A stretch of 64,000 nt of DNA from Pelagimonas sp050633425 (GTDB lineage Bacteria > Pseudomonadota > Alphaproteobacteria > Rhodobacterales > Rhodobacteraceae), in the NCBI RefSeq assembly GCF_050633425.1, contig NZ_JBOEGM010000008.1, forward strand, positions 478,232 through 542,231. Reading direction: 5' to 3'. The translations under genes and the position numbers were made by a program. Shown here piece by piece: positions 18,347 to 25,755 of the stretch. The notes under the pieces were generated by a model, which ran no database searches, was not told the origin of the DNA, and was given only the letters and a program-made list of their open reading frames with translations. How positions within the stretch are numbered: the first letter of the stretch is position 1; each line of letters starts with the position of its first letter.

Positions 18347-19681
18347 ATGGCAAACGCAATGAAAATCGCCATCGTGGATGACGAACAGGACATGCGGCAA
18401 TCAATCAGCCAGTGGTTGGCGCTGTCTGGTTACGACACCGAAACCTTTGCGTCGGCCGAAGAAGCGCTTGGCACGCTTGGGCCGGAATATCCGGGCATTG
18501 TGATCTCTGACATCAAGATGCCGGGGATGGATGGCATTCAGCTGTTGAAGAAGCTCATGGGGGCCGACAGTTCCTTGCCGGTTATTATGATCACGGGCCA
18601 TGGCGATGTGCCGATTGCGGTCGAAGCGATGCGCATCGGTGCGTTTGATTTCCTTGAAAAGCCGTTCAATCCTGATCGCATGTCCGAGCTGGCCAAAAAG
18701 GCCACAAATGCCCGTCGTCTCACCTTGGACACGCGGGCGTTGCGCCGCGAATTGTCGGATGGTGGCCAGATCATGAGCAAACTGATCGGTGCGAGCCCGG
18801 TGATGGAGCGTTTGCGCGAAGACATTCTTGATCTCGGTCAGGCTGACGGCCATGTTTTGATCGAAGGGGAAACCGGTACTGGCAAAACATTGGTCGCCCA
18901 TGCTTTGCATTCGGTGGGCGCGCGCGCCGGTAAGAAATTCGTGCTGATTTCCTGTGGTGCCCATGATGAAGATGCGCTGATGCAGCGTTTGTTTGGCCCG
19001 ATGCAGCCCGAAGACACCCGCCTGCCAGCCATAGAAGAAGCGCGCGGCGGCACTCTGGTGCTCGAAGACATCGAGGCGTTATCAGATGCGGCTCAGGCCC
19101 GGTTGCTGAGCGTTATCAACGATCAGGGCAACCCGCCCGAAACCCGTATCGTTGCTATCTGCAACCTTCAAGACGAAGGCCGGACCTGCGAAAGCGTGTT
19201 GCGCTCTGATCTTTATTATCGCTTGGCGGCGCTCAAAATTGTTGTTCCGCCGCTGCGCTCGCGCGGTGAAGATATCCTGACCCTGTTCACCCGTCTCTCG
19301 GAACAATTCTCAGAGGAATATGGCTGTGACGCTCCAAAAGTGTCGGCCCAAGAGGCGGCGCAATTGCTCCAGGCTCCATGGCCCGGCAATGTCCGTCAAT
19401 TGATCAATCTGGCCGAACGCGCGGTGTTACAAGCGCGACGCGGGCAAGGCACAATCGCGTCCCTTCTCATGAGCGATCACGATCAAATGCAACCGGTCAT
19501 GACCACCGAAGGCAAGCCGCTCAAGGAATATGTTGAGGCCTTCGAACGCATGCTGATTGACAACACCATGCGCCGGCACAAAGGATCTATCGCCTCGGTG
19601 ATGGAAGAGCTGTGCCTGCCGCGCCGGACTTTGAACGAAAAGATGGCCAAATACGCATTGCAACGGGCCGATTATCTGTAA
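18347..19681 (+). CDS. dctD: DctD-like response regulator lacking the sigma-54 contact loop
   Basis: 444 residues: receiver (phospho-acceptor Asp in SDIKMPGMDG), AAA+ domain and Fis-type helix-turn-helix (near 410-440, LCLPRRTLNEKMAKY). Walker A is GETGTGKT at 174-181. The segment after LFG, where NtrC-family activators carry GAFTGA, reads PMQPEDTRLPAIEEARGG with no such loop. The Walker B acids are Glu240-Asp241 where Asp-Glu is usual. The arginine-finger region LRSDLYYRLA is kept. It therefore probably does not open sigma-54 promoters in the normal way. It pairs with the adjacent dctB. The ATG at 18347 follows GTAAGGGT. Confidence 0.87.
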   Translation: MANAMKIAIVDDEQDMRQSISQWLALSGYDTETFASAEEALGTLGPEYPGIVISDIKMPGMDGIQLLKKLMGADSSLPVIMITGHGDVPIAVEAMRIGAFDFLEKPFNPDRMSELAKKATNARRLTLDTRALRRELSDGGQIMSKLIGASPVMERLREDILDLGQADGHVLIEGETGTGKTLVAHALHSVGARAGKKFVLISCGAHDEDALMQRLFGPMQPEDTRLPAIEEARGGTLVLEDIEALSDAAQARLLSVINDQGNPPETRIVAICNLQDEGRTCESVLRSDLYYRLAALKIVVPPLRSRGEDILTLFTRLSEQFSEEYGCDAPKVSAQEAAQLLQAPWPGNVRQLINLAERAVLQARRGQGTIASLLMSDHDQMQPVMTTEGKPLKEYVEAFERMLIDNTMRRHKGSIASVMEELCLPRRTLNEKMAKYALQRADYL

Positions 19682-19712
19682 TTGCGCCCGTCAACGCGAC
19701 AATTGAAATCAA

Positions 19713-19740
19713 AAAGGCCCGGCGATTAAACCGGGCCTTT
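19713..19740. terminator. bidirectional terminator between dctD and gap
   Basis: Arms AAAGGCCCGG and CCGGGCCTTT with an 8-base loop. T-rich tracts follow in both directions, the better one on the minus strand serving gap. Confidence 0.88.
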
Positions 19741-19776
19741 CTTAAATCTGCATCACTGCCGAATGGTGACTGTCGA

Positions 19777-20781
19777 TTAGTGCAACAAACGGCCCATAGC
19801 TGCGGCCACATCGGCCATACGCGCCGAAAAGCCCCACTCGTTGTCATACCACGCCAGAACACGAACCAGACGGCCGCCGGTGACCTTGGTCTGATCGGGT
19901 GCAAAGATCGAGCTTGCGGTTGTGTGGTTGAAATCAATCGAAACTTTTTGCTCAGGATCGTAGTCCAGAACCATGCCCATATGGCCGTTCGCGGCCTCGG
20001 CCATCACTTCGTTCACATCGGCCACGGTGACGTCTTTCTTGGCATAGAACGTCAAATCAACGGCCGATACATTTGGCGTCGGAACGCGCACAGCAGAGCC
20101 GTCAAGCTTGCCTTTTAGGTTGGGCAACACTTCTCCTAGCGCCTTGGCGGCACCTGTGGAGGTCGGGATCATCGCCATCGCCGCAGCGCGCGCGCGGTAC
20201 AGATCATCATGGCGGCGGTCCAATGTTGGTTGGTCGCCAGTATAAGAGTGGATCGTCGTCATGATGCCGCTCTCGATGCCAATCGCTTCGTCCAGAACTT
20301 TGGCCAGCGGAGCAAGACAGTTGGTGGTGCAAGAGCCGTTTGACACCATGACATCACCCTTGACCATGTCGCGGTGGTTCACGCCATAAACGACGGTACG
20401 CTGTACGTTTTTGGCCGGTGCCGAGATCAAAACAGACTTGGCGCCTTGGTCCAAATGCCGGTTTGCCTTGGTGCCGTCGTTGAACTTGCCGGTGCATTCC
20501 AGAACCACGTCACAGCCGGTCCAGTCCAGCTCATCCATTTTATAGGTCGACATCACATCAATCGGGCCGCGGCCCAGATCAATCGAATTGCCCGACACCT
20601 GAATATTGCCAGGAAAACGACCATGGACGCTGTCATAGCGCAGCAGGTGCGCGGCGGTTTCAATCGGGCCTGTGGCGTTGATTTTTACCACCTGAACATC
20701 ATTGCGCGCGGATTCCGCAATGTGGGACAAGGTGCAGCGGCCGATGCGGCCAAATCCGTTGATGCCTACAGTAACAGTCAT
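19777..20781 (-). CDS. gap: glyceraldehyde-3-phosphate dehydrogenase
   Basis: 334 residues interconverting glyceraldehyde-3-phosphate and 1,3-bisphosphoglycerate. The N-terminal NAD site is VGINGFGRIGR; the catalytic Cys is in SNGSCTTNCLAPL; WYDNEWGFS closes the protein. The ATG at 20781 has AGGAGA upstream; longer in-frame starts are unlikely. It is a single-gene transcript. The upstream spacer holds repeated TTAGCG/GTTAAC-type half-sites that look like operators. Confidence 0.97.
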   Translation of the reverse strand: MTVTVGINGFGRIGRCTLSHIAESARNDVQVVKINATGPIETAAHLLRYDSVHGRFPGNIQVSGNSIDLGRGPIDVMSTYKMDELDWTGCDVVLECTGKFNDGTKANRHLDQGAKSVLISAPAKNVQRTVVYGVNHRDMVKGDVMVSNGSCTTNCLAPLAKVLDEAIGIESGIMTTIHSYTGDQPTLDRRHDDLYRARAAAMAMIPTSTGAAKALGEVLPNLKGKLDGSAVRVPTPNVSAVDLTFYAKKDVTVADVNEVMAEAANGHMGMVLDYDPEQKVSIDFNHTTASSIFAPDQTKVTGGRLVRVLAWYDNEWGFSARMADVAAAMGRLLH

Positions 20782-20881
20782 GAATGCGGTCTCCTGGCTG
20801 GTGATCTTGAGGTGTGATCCTTGGCGATGCGTATACGGTGGGCTACAGTGGTGGCCAAGCAAAAAGTGTTTTCTGACAGTA

Positions 20882-20895
20882 TGTTAGCGGTAAAC
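20882..20895. promoter_or_regulatory. candidate operator 1 upstream of gap
   Basis: TGTTAGCGGTAAAC matches 11 of 14 positions of the palindrome TGTTAGCGCTAACA, which I recall as similar to sites of CceR-type LacI-family carbon regulators in Rhodobacter relatives. It lies about 100 bases upstream of the gap start. Confidence 0.4.
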
Positions 20896-20911
20896 CTGCC
20901 GATCGTGTCCT

Positions 20912-20925
20912 TGGTTGCGCTAACG
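20912..20925. promoter_or_regulatory. candidate operator 2 upstream of gap
   Basis: TGGTTGCGCTAACG matches 11 of 14 positions of the same palindrome, 30 bases from the first site. Further GTTAAC cores follow at about 20943 and 20990 in the same gap/DUF808 spacer. Confidence 0.35.
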
Positions 20926-21074
20926 AAGTCACAGGGTTTGCGTTAACGGAAAATCAATCCTTTGGGAAAAGACAGAATCGTTTCCCTGTTAACACCCGGC
21001 ACGCGACGGGATAGGGTCGGCTCAACAGGAAATCTGAGGGTCCTTTGGCCCGACAGGACAAAGGACATGCGACT

Positions 21075-22040
21075 ATGAGCGGATTGCTGGCTCTGCTGGA
21101 CGATGTTTCAGCGATTGCAAAAATTGCGGCGGCTTCGGTGGATGATATTGGTGCGGCGGCGATGAAGGCTGGATCAAAGACCGCAGGTGTTGTGATCGAC
21201 GACGCTGCTGTGACACCTAAATATGTTCAGGGTTTTGCCCCAGCCCGCGAATTGCCGATCATCTGGCGGATTGCGCGCGGCTCCTTCATCAACAAGCTTG
21301 TCCTGTTGATGCCTGCCGTCTTGCTGATGGCGGCCTTTGCGCCATGGCTGGTCTGGCCATTGTTAATCATGGGCGGCTGTTATCTGTGTTTCGAGGGGGC
21401 CGAAAAGATCGTGCACGTCTTAATGCCCCATGATGCGCATTCCGGCGGGCCGGATGGAAGCCATGACGTCAAAGATCCTGAACACCTCGAAGAAGAAAAG
21501 ATCAAGGGCGCGATCAAGACCGATTTCATTTTGTCGGCTGAAATCATGGTGATCTCGCTATCGGCAATCGAGGCCCCGAATTTCTTCATGCAGGCGGCGA
21601 CCTTGGCGGTTGTTGCTGTGATGATCACCGCTGTTGTTTATGGGGCCGTCGCGGTCATTGTCAAAATGGACGATATCGGCATGTGGATGAACCAGAACAG
21701 TGGTATTGGGGCCATCCGCGCCCTTGGCCGAATGATTGTGCGGTTTATGCCCTGGCTGCTTAAAGCGCTGACGGTGATCGGCACCGCCGCCATGCTTTGG
21801 GTCGGTGGGTCGATCATTGTGCATTCCCTGCATGAAATGGGTTGGCATTTTCCCGAAGAGCAAATCCACCACATCGCGGTCGCCTATGGGCAGCAAAATC
21901 CAGGGTTGGAATGGGGCATCACGGCCGCCATTGATTTCGTTCTCGGATTTTTGATCGGTCTGGTTTTGATCCCTGTCGGCACCAAAATAGTCGCACCGAT
22001 TTGGGGCAAGCTCTTTGGAGGCGCGGCCCAAGCGCACTAA
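21075..22040 (+). CDS. DUF808 family inner membrane protein
   Basis: 321 residues of the DUF808 (YedI-like) family. It starts MSGLLALLDDVSAIAKIAA, followed by the VDDAAVTPKYV-type segment and about six to eight hydrophobic helices with charged loops such as GAEKIVH. The family is widespread and has no established function; transport or a stress role has only been suggested. The ATG at 21075 fits the family start. It is divergent from gap across a 293-base spacer and ends in a strong bidirectional terminator. Confidence 0.88.
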   Translation: MSGLLALLDDVSAIAKIAAASVDDIGAAAMKAGSKTAGVVIDDAAVTPKYVQGFAPARELPIIWRIARGSFINKLVLLMPAVLLMAAFAPWLVWPLLIMGGCYLCFEGAEKIVHVLMPHDAHSGGPDGSHDVKDPEHLEEEKIKGAIKTDFILSAEIMVISLSAIEAPNFFMQAATLAVVAVMITAVVYGAVAVIVKMDDIGMWMNQNSGIGAIRALGRMIVRFMPWLLKALTVIGTAAMLWVGGSIIVHSLHEMGWHFPEEQIHHIAVAYGQQNPGLEWGITAAIDFVLGFLIGLVLIPVGTKIVAPIWGKLFGGAAQAH

Positions 22041-22071
22041 CCCTTTCGCTCATTCAGGGCACTATACATGT

Positions 22072-22107
22072 AAAAGGGCGCGTCTGATCAAACAGACGCG
22101 CCCTTTT
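22072..22107. terminator. bidirectional terminator between DUF808 and ialB
   Basis: A perfect 15-base stem (AAAAGGGCGCGTCTG and its complement) with a 6-base loop lies between the converging genes and gives T-tracts on both strands. Confidence 0.93.
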
Positions 22108-22126
22108 GTCATGAAGTCGGCGACGG

Positions 22127-22747
22127 TTACTGAGCGATAGTTGAGGCCGCTTTATAAGCCGCTGTGAAGCCTTTCAGAGACATCTCAACCGACACTTTCT
22201 TGTTGGCCGCAACAGCAGGCACAAGCGTGATTGTGGCCTTGGCACCGGCTTTAAAGCGCTGAATGTCTTGAGCCGTCAGACCGACACGGGCGTAACAGCC
22301 AATCTGGCTACAGAAGGAATAATCATAGCGACGTGCTGAGCCACCATCGACTGTCACAGTCAGTTTCTGAGGCAGGAGGGTTTCCAATGGAACAATAAAT
22401 GTCCCGCCGGCAACCGCTTGGCCACCGTCTTGGATTTTAAAGATGTTCACTTCGGCGACGCTGGTGCCGTTGGCGTCCTTCAACAGCTGATACATCTGAC
22501 AGACGTCATCACCCTCAGGGACTTCCAGACATTGCAGGACCCAATCACCAAACCCGTCTTTGACATAGGTCTTGGGGCCGGTTGGCTTGGGCGCGTTTGG
22601 ATCTTCACCCATATCCAACTCTGGTACATCGGCTTTGATAACCGCGCCTTCGGCAACATCCTCTGCGGATGGCTCTTCGCTTTGTGCGAAAACGGGCGCA
22701 GCCGACAGGGCTGCAATCAAAGATATGGTAAGAAGCGATTTGTTCAT
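22127..22747 (-). CDS. invasion-associated locus B (IalB) family protein
   Basis: 206 residues with a signal peptide (MNKSLLTISLIAALSAAPVFAQ), an acidic low-complexity stretch, and an IalB domain. The domain is recognisable by FGDWVLQC, a pair of cysteines in the VCQMYQLL region and the CSQIGCYARVGL segment, which likely form disulfides. The family was named in Bartonella but is common in free-living alphaproteobacteria, where its periplasmic role is unknown. The ATG at 22747 has AGGGGATT upstream. It is a single gene, ending at the shared terminator. Confidence 0.88.
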   Translation of the reverse strand: MNKSLLTISLIAALSAAPVFAQSEEPSAEDVAEGAVIKADVPELDMGEDPNAPKPTGPKTYVKDGFGDWVLQCLEVPEGDDVCQMYQLLKDANGTSVAEVNIFKIQDGGQAVAGGTFIVPLETLLPQKLTVTVDGGSARRYDYSFCSQIGCYARVGLTAQDIQRFKAGAKATITLVPAVAANKKVSVEMSLKGFTAAYKAASTIAQ

Positions 22748-23198
22748 GGAAATCCCCTGAAATCCGATCATTGCTGAACGACCGATTAACACGCCACGCG
22801 CCCAGAGTCAGGGGAGAAAAACCCGACCTTGCAGGAAGATGCGCGATTTGCCGCCCGTTTTTTGAAAAGCTTGGGAAACGGAAAATTTGCAACGCGCAAA
22901 GGAAAGGGGCCAGTGCGGCCCCTTTCCATTTCACTCCCTGTCGGACTGGCCGACTTTGTCATTGAGGGGACGCTACGAAAGTCTTGGCCGGTGGTCAACA
23001 GGTATTTCGCAGAATTTTCTATGTGAATTTCGAAGGATAGCTGGAACAAAAAAAGCCGCGCCCAAGGGCGCGGCCAGTCTGACAGGGAGGAAGTCTGTCC
23101 AGGGCAGGAGAGGACATGTCGCCCCGGAACTGCAGATCACTCTGGCAGCTATAAGTTAAGGATGTATGTTTGGCTCCGAACGGTTGCGGAGAACTTTG
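22748..23198. other. 451-base spacer between ialB and the HerA-like gene
   Basis: No protein gene is credible here. It holds two strong hairpins: 22901-22927 (arms GGAAAGGGGC and GCCCCTTTCC, no T-tract) and 23055-23074 (a terminator on the minus strand with no protein gene upstream of it). The second is treated as the end of a candidate small RNA. Confidence 0.7.
23048..23150 (-). ncRNA. candidate small RNA with C/U-rich anti-Shine-Dalgarno loops
   Basis: On the minus strand a textbook terminator stands alone in the spacer: stem GCCGCGCCC, loop of 2, then seven T at 23054-23048. Just upstream of it, read on the minus strand, are two overlapping small hairpins. One has a GACAG/CTGTC stem with an ACTTCCTCC loop (23081-23099). 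The other has a GTCC/GGAC stem with a TCTCCTGCCCT loop (23097-23115). Such loops can pair with ribosome binding sites and recall the alphaproteobacterial CcsR/suhB-like RNAs. The 5' end near 23150 is a guess; no clear promoter was identified. Confidence 0.5.
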
Positions 23199-24740
23199 AT
23201 GACAAATGGAACTTTCCTAGGTGGTGGTGGCCCGAATTACGGTGAAAAGCAGTGGTTAAACCACAAATACGCCAATCGGCACGGTCTGATTGCTGGTGCC
23301 ACAGGGACCGGGAAAACAGTGACGCTGCAAATCCTTGCCGAAGGGTTTTCCAATGCGGGCGTGCCTGTGTTTATGTCTGACGTCAAAGGTGACCTATCGG
23401 GTTTGGCTGTGGCTGGATCAGAGGCACATAAATTACATGGCCCGTTTATGGAGCGCGCCAAAACCATTGGGTATGACGATTTCACTTACCAATCCTTTCC
23501 GGTCACGTTTTGGGATCTGTTTGGAAAACAGGGCCATCCTGTCCGCACGACCGTTGCCGAAATGGGCCCTTTGTTGTTGTCGCGCCTTCTTGATCTGTCG
23601 GACGCGCAAGAGGGGATTTTGAACATCGCTTTTCGCCTCTCCGACGAAGAAGGCCTGCCGTTGCTGGATCTTGCCGACATCCGCGCGATGTTGGTGTGGA
23701 TGGGGGAGAATCGCAAAGATCTTTCGCTGCGCTATGGCAATATCTCGACCGCTTCCATTGGGGCGATCCAGCGCCGTTTGTTGGTGATTGAGAATCAGGG
23801 CGGGGCCAATTTCTTTGGCGAACCGGCGCTGGCGTTGTCTGACCTGATGCGGGTGAACGGAGAAGGGCGCGGGCAAGTCAACATCCTGGCGGCGGATGAG
23901 CTGATGTCGTCGCCCCGGCTCTATTCAACCTTCCTTTTGTGGCTGTTGTCCGAGCTGTTTGAAGAGCTGCCGGAGGTCGGCGACCCGGACAAACCCAAGC
24001 TGGTCTTCTTCTTTGACGAGGCACATTTGCTGTTTGACGGGGCGCCCAAGGCTTTGATCGACAAGGTTGAACAGGTGGCGCGTCTTATTCGCTCCAAGGG
24101 GGTTGGCGTCTATTTCATCACGCAAAATCCTGATGATGTGCCCGAAGACATTCTCGGCCAGCTTGGCAACCGCATCCAACACGCGCTGCGGGCCTTTACG
24201 GCGCGGGACAAGAAAGCCCTGCGGATGGCGGCCGACACCTATCGGCCCAATCCAGACTTTGACACAGAATCTGCGATCCGCGAAGTGGGCGTCGGCGAAG
24301 CGGTTACCTCAATGTTGCAGAAAAAAGGTGTGCCGGGAATCGTCCAACGCACATTGATTCGGCCACCGTCATCGCAATTGGGGCCCATTACCCAAGCGGA
24401 ACGCCGCGCCGTGATCGCCGGATCGGACATGGTCGGCAAATACGATAAAACGCTGGATCGGAAATCCGCATACGAAATTTTGCGCGCCCAAGCCGAAGCC
24501 GCAGCCCGCGCCGCCGAAAAGGCCGAGGCCGAAGAAGAAGAGCTTGAGACCGCACAGCGCGAATACCGGGCAGGGCGGCGCTATTCGGGAACCCGCGTCG
24601 CCCGGTCATCATCGCGGCGCACTCGCAAAACCCAAAGCTTTGGCGATGCGATGACCAAAATGGTGGTCAAAGAGTTGACCGGAACAACCGGGCGGCGCAT
24701 TGTCCGTGGTATTTTAGGTGGACTTTTTAAGGGCCGGTAA
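23199..24740 (+). CDS. HerA-like ATPase (DUF853 family)
   Basis: 513 residues of the DUF853 group of HerA/FtsK-type P-loop ATPases, often listed as a nucleoside triphosphatase. Walker A is GATGTGKT near residue 35; Walker B is KLVFFFDEAHLLF near 270; YFITQNPDDVPEDILGQLGNRIQHALRAFT is the conserved sensor region. The basic C-terminal tail (RRYSGTRVARSSSRRTRK) may bind nucleic acid. The family's role is unknown. The ATG at 23199 follows GGAGAAC; 11 further residues are possible. No NurA partner is next to it. Confidence 0.88.
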   Translation: MTNGTFLGGGGPNYGEKQWLNHKYANRHGLIAGATGTGKTVTLQILAEGFSNAGVPVFMSDVKGDLSGLAVAGSEAHKLHGPFMERAKTIGYDDFTYQSFPVTFWDLFGKQGHPVRTTVAEMGPLLLSRLLDLSDAQEGILNIAFRLSDEEGLPLLDLADIRAMLVWMGENRKDLSLRYGNISTASIGAIQRRLLVIENQGGANFFGEPALALSDLMRVNGEGRGQVNILAADELMSSPRLYSTFLLWLLSELFEELPEVGDPDKPKLVFFFDEAHLLFDGAPKALIDKVEQVARLIRSKGVGVYFITQNPDDVPEDILGQLGNRIQHALRAFTARDKKALRMAADTYRPNPDFDTESAIREVGVGEAVTSMLQKKGVPGIVQRTLIRPPSSQLGPITQAERRAVIAGSDMVGKYDKTLDRKSAYEILRAQAEAAARAAEKAEAEEEELETAQREYRAGRRYSGTRVARSSSRRTRKTQSFGDAMTKMVVKELTGTTGRRIVRGILGGLFKGR

Positions 24741-24746
24741 GGAGAC

Positions 24747-24767
24747 GTGCAGGGGAAACCCCTGCAC
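24747..24767 (+). terminator. hairpin terminator after the HerA-like gene
   Basis: Arms GTGCAGGGG and CCCCTGCAC with an AAA loop. A run of six T starts 7 bases later and runs directly into the next start codon at 24781. Confidence 0.7.
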
Positions 24768-24780
24768 AAACTAGTTTTTT

Positions 24781-25668
24781 ATGATTGACGTATTCTTTTT
24801 TAGGTTGCTCTTGCTGAGCGAAGTTCAATTGATTTTACTCGTGGTGGCCTTGGTTTATTTCGGCGGTTTTCTAGGCTTTTTGTTCGCAAAACCCAAAGCA
24901 CCTATGCGCCGAGTTAACTTTTGGCTCTATCTTGCTGGCTGTAATTTTTTATTCTCGGCGGCGCAGCTTGGCTGGTTGTACATTGGCCTCGCAGCCGAAT
25001 ATGGTTTGTTTTCCGCACTTTCGCTTGTGATTTGGGGAACGGCTGTTTTGTTTGGCTACTTGGTGTACCACATCAGTGCCGCAAGGAGCCTGAATATTAC
25101 CGGCAGTCCCAAGAAAGCTTGGGCTGCCTTTGTTCCGTTTGGCGTTTTCTGGCTGCTGTTTGCGCGGGGGAGGCATTGGTCCGAAGATGATGAACCTATA
25201 AAGTCCGGTTTTAGTAAATATGTGAATGATCCTGCGGTTTTGCTAACGGCCATAGCATTGGCTATTACAGGCCGTTCGATGGAAACATATTTGGAGAAAT
25301 TTGAGCACCCTGAGCACGCTCCAGAGGCCGCCATTGTGAAACTGGCTGAACGTGCCCAAACGATCGAAGAAATTTTTGCGCAAGAAGTCCTTTTATCGAG
25401 TCCCGGACTTCCTGAGCAAATCGACTATGGTTTAACGCTCCAATCCTTGTCGAACAGCGGTCAGAAATTGTATTTTCGCTTTGTCGTCGACGGCCCAATG
25501 GATGATTTCCAATATGGCCACTTTCCTTGGCTGTTGGAACAGTATTGCCAGCCAGAAGTGTTTGGCGCCGTTGTTGACAAAGGCGGGAGCCTGATCTTTT
25601 CTGTTTCCTCAAAAGAGGATCGCCGCGACAAGAATTACACGATTTCCAAAACGGATTGTTCGATCTGA
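24781..25668 (+). CDS. unrecognised membrane protein with a cytoplasmic C-terminal domain
   Basis: 295 residues. About five hydrophobic helices fill residues 5-175; a soluble, acidic C-terminal half follows with VKLAERAQTIEEIFAQEVLLS and YFRFVVDGPMDDFQ. No family is recognised. There is no obvious ribosome site; the ATG lies right behind a hairpin and T-run. The base composition looks more A/T-rich than the neighbours, which would fit a horizontally acquired gene; I did not compute it. It ends before a bidirectional terminator shared with the alcohol dehydrogenase gene. Confidence 0.65.
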   Translation: MIDVFFFRLLLLSEVQLILLVVALVYFGGFLGFLFAKPKAPMRRVNFWLYLAGCNFLFSAAQLGWLYIGLAAEYGLFSALSLVIWGTAVLFGYLVYHISAARSLNITGSPKKAWAAFVPFGVFWLLFARGRHWSEDDEPIKSGFSKYVNDPAVLLTAIALAITGRSMETYLEKFEHPEHAPEAAIVKLAERAQTIEEIFAQEVLLSSPGLPEQIDYGLTLQSLSNSGQKLYFRFVVDGPMDDFQYGHFPWLLEQYCQPEVFGAVVDKGGSLIFSVSSKEDRRDKNYTISKTDCSI

Positions 25669-25702
25669 CAGATTCGTCACATTGTGCGACATCACCAAAG
25701 GA

Positions 25703-25733
25703 AAAACGCCCGGAGCAAGGCCCCGGGCGTTTT
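25703..25733. terminator. bidirectional terminator between the membrane gene and the alcohol dehydrogenase gene
   Basis: Arms AAAACGCCCGG and CCGGGCGTTTT with a 9-base loop between two converging genes. Confidence 0.9.
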
Positions 25734-25755
25734 CATTTCTAAATGCTGGTGCGCT

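Noticed and set aside
22901..22927. Terminator of an unseen gene
   Set aside because: The hairpin is strong, but neither side has a T-tract and no gene or RNA upstream is supported.
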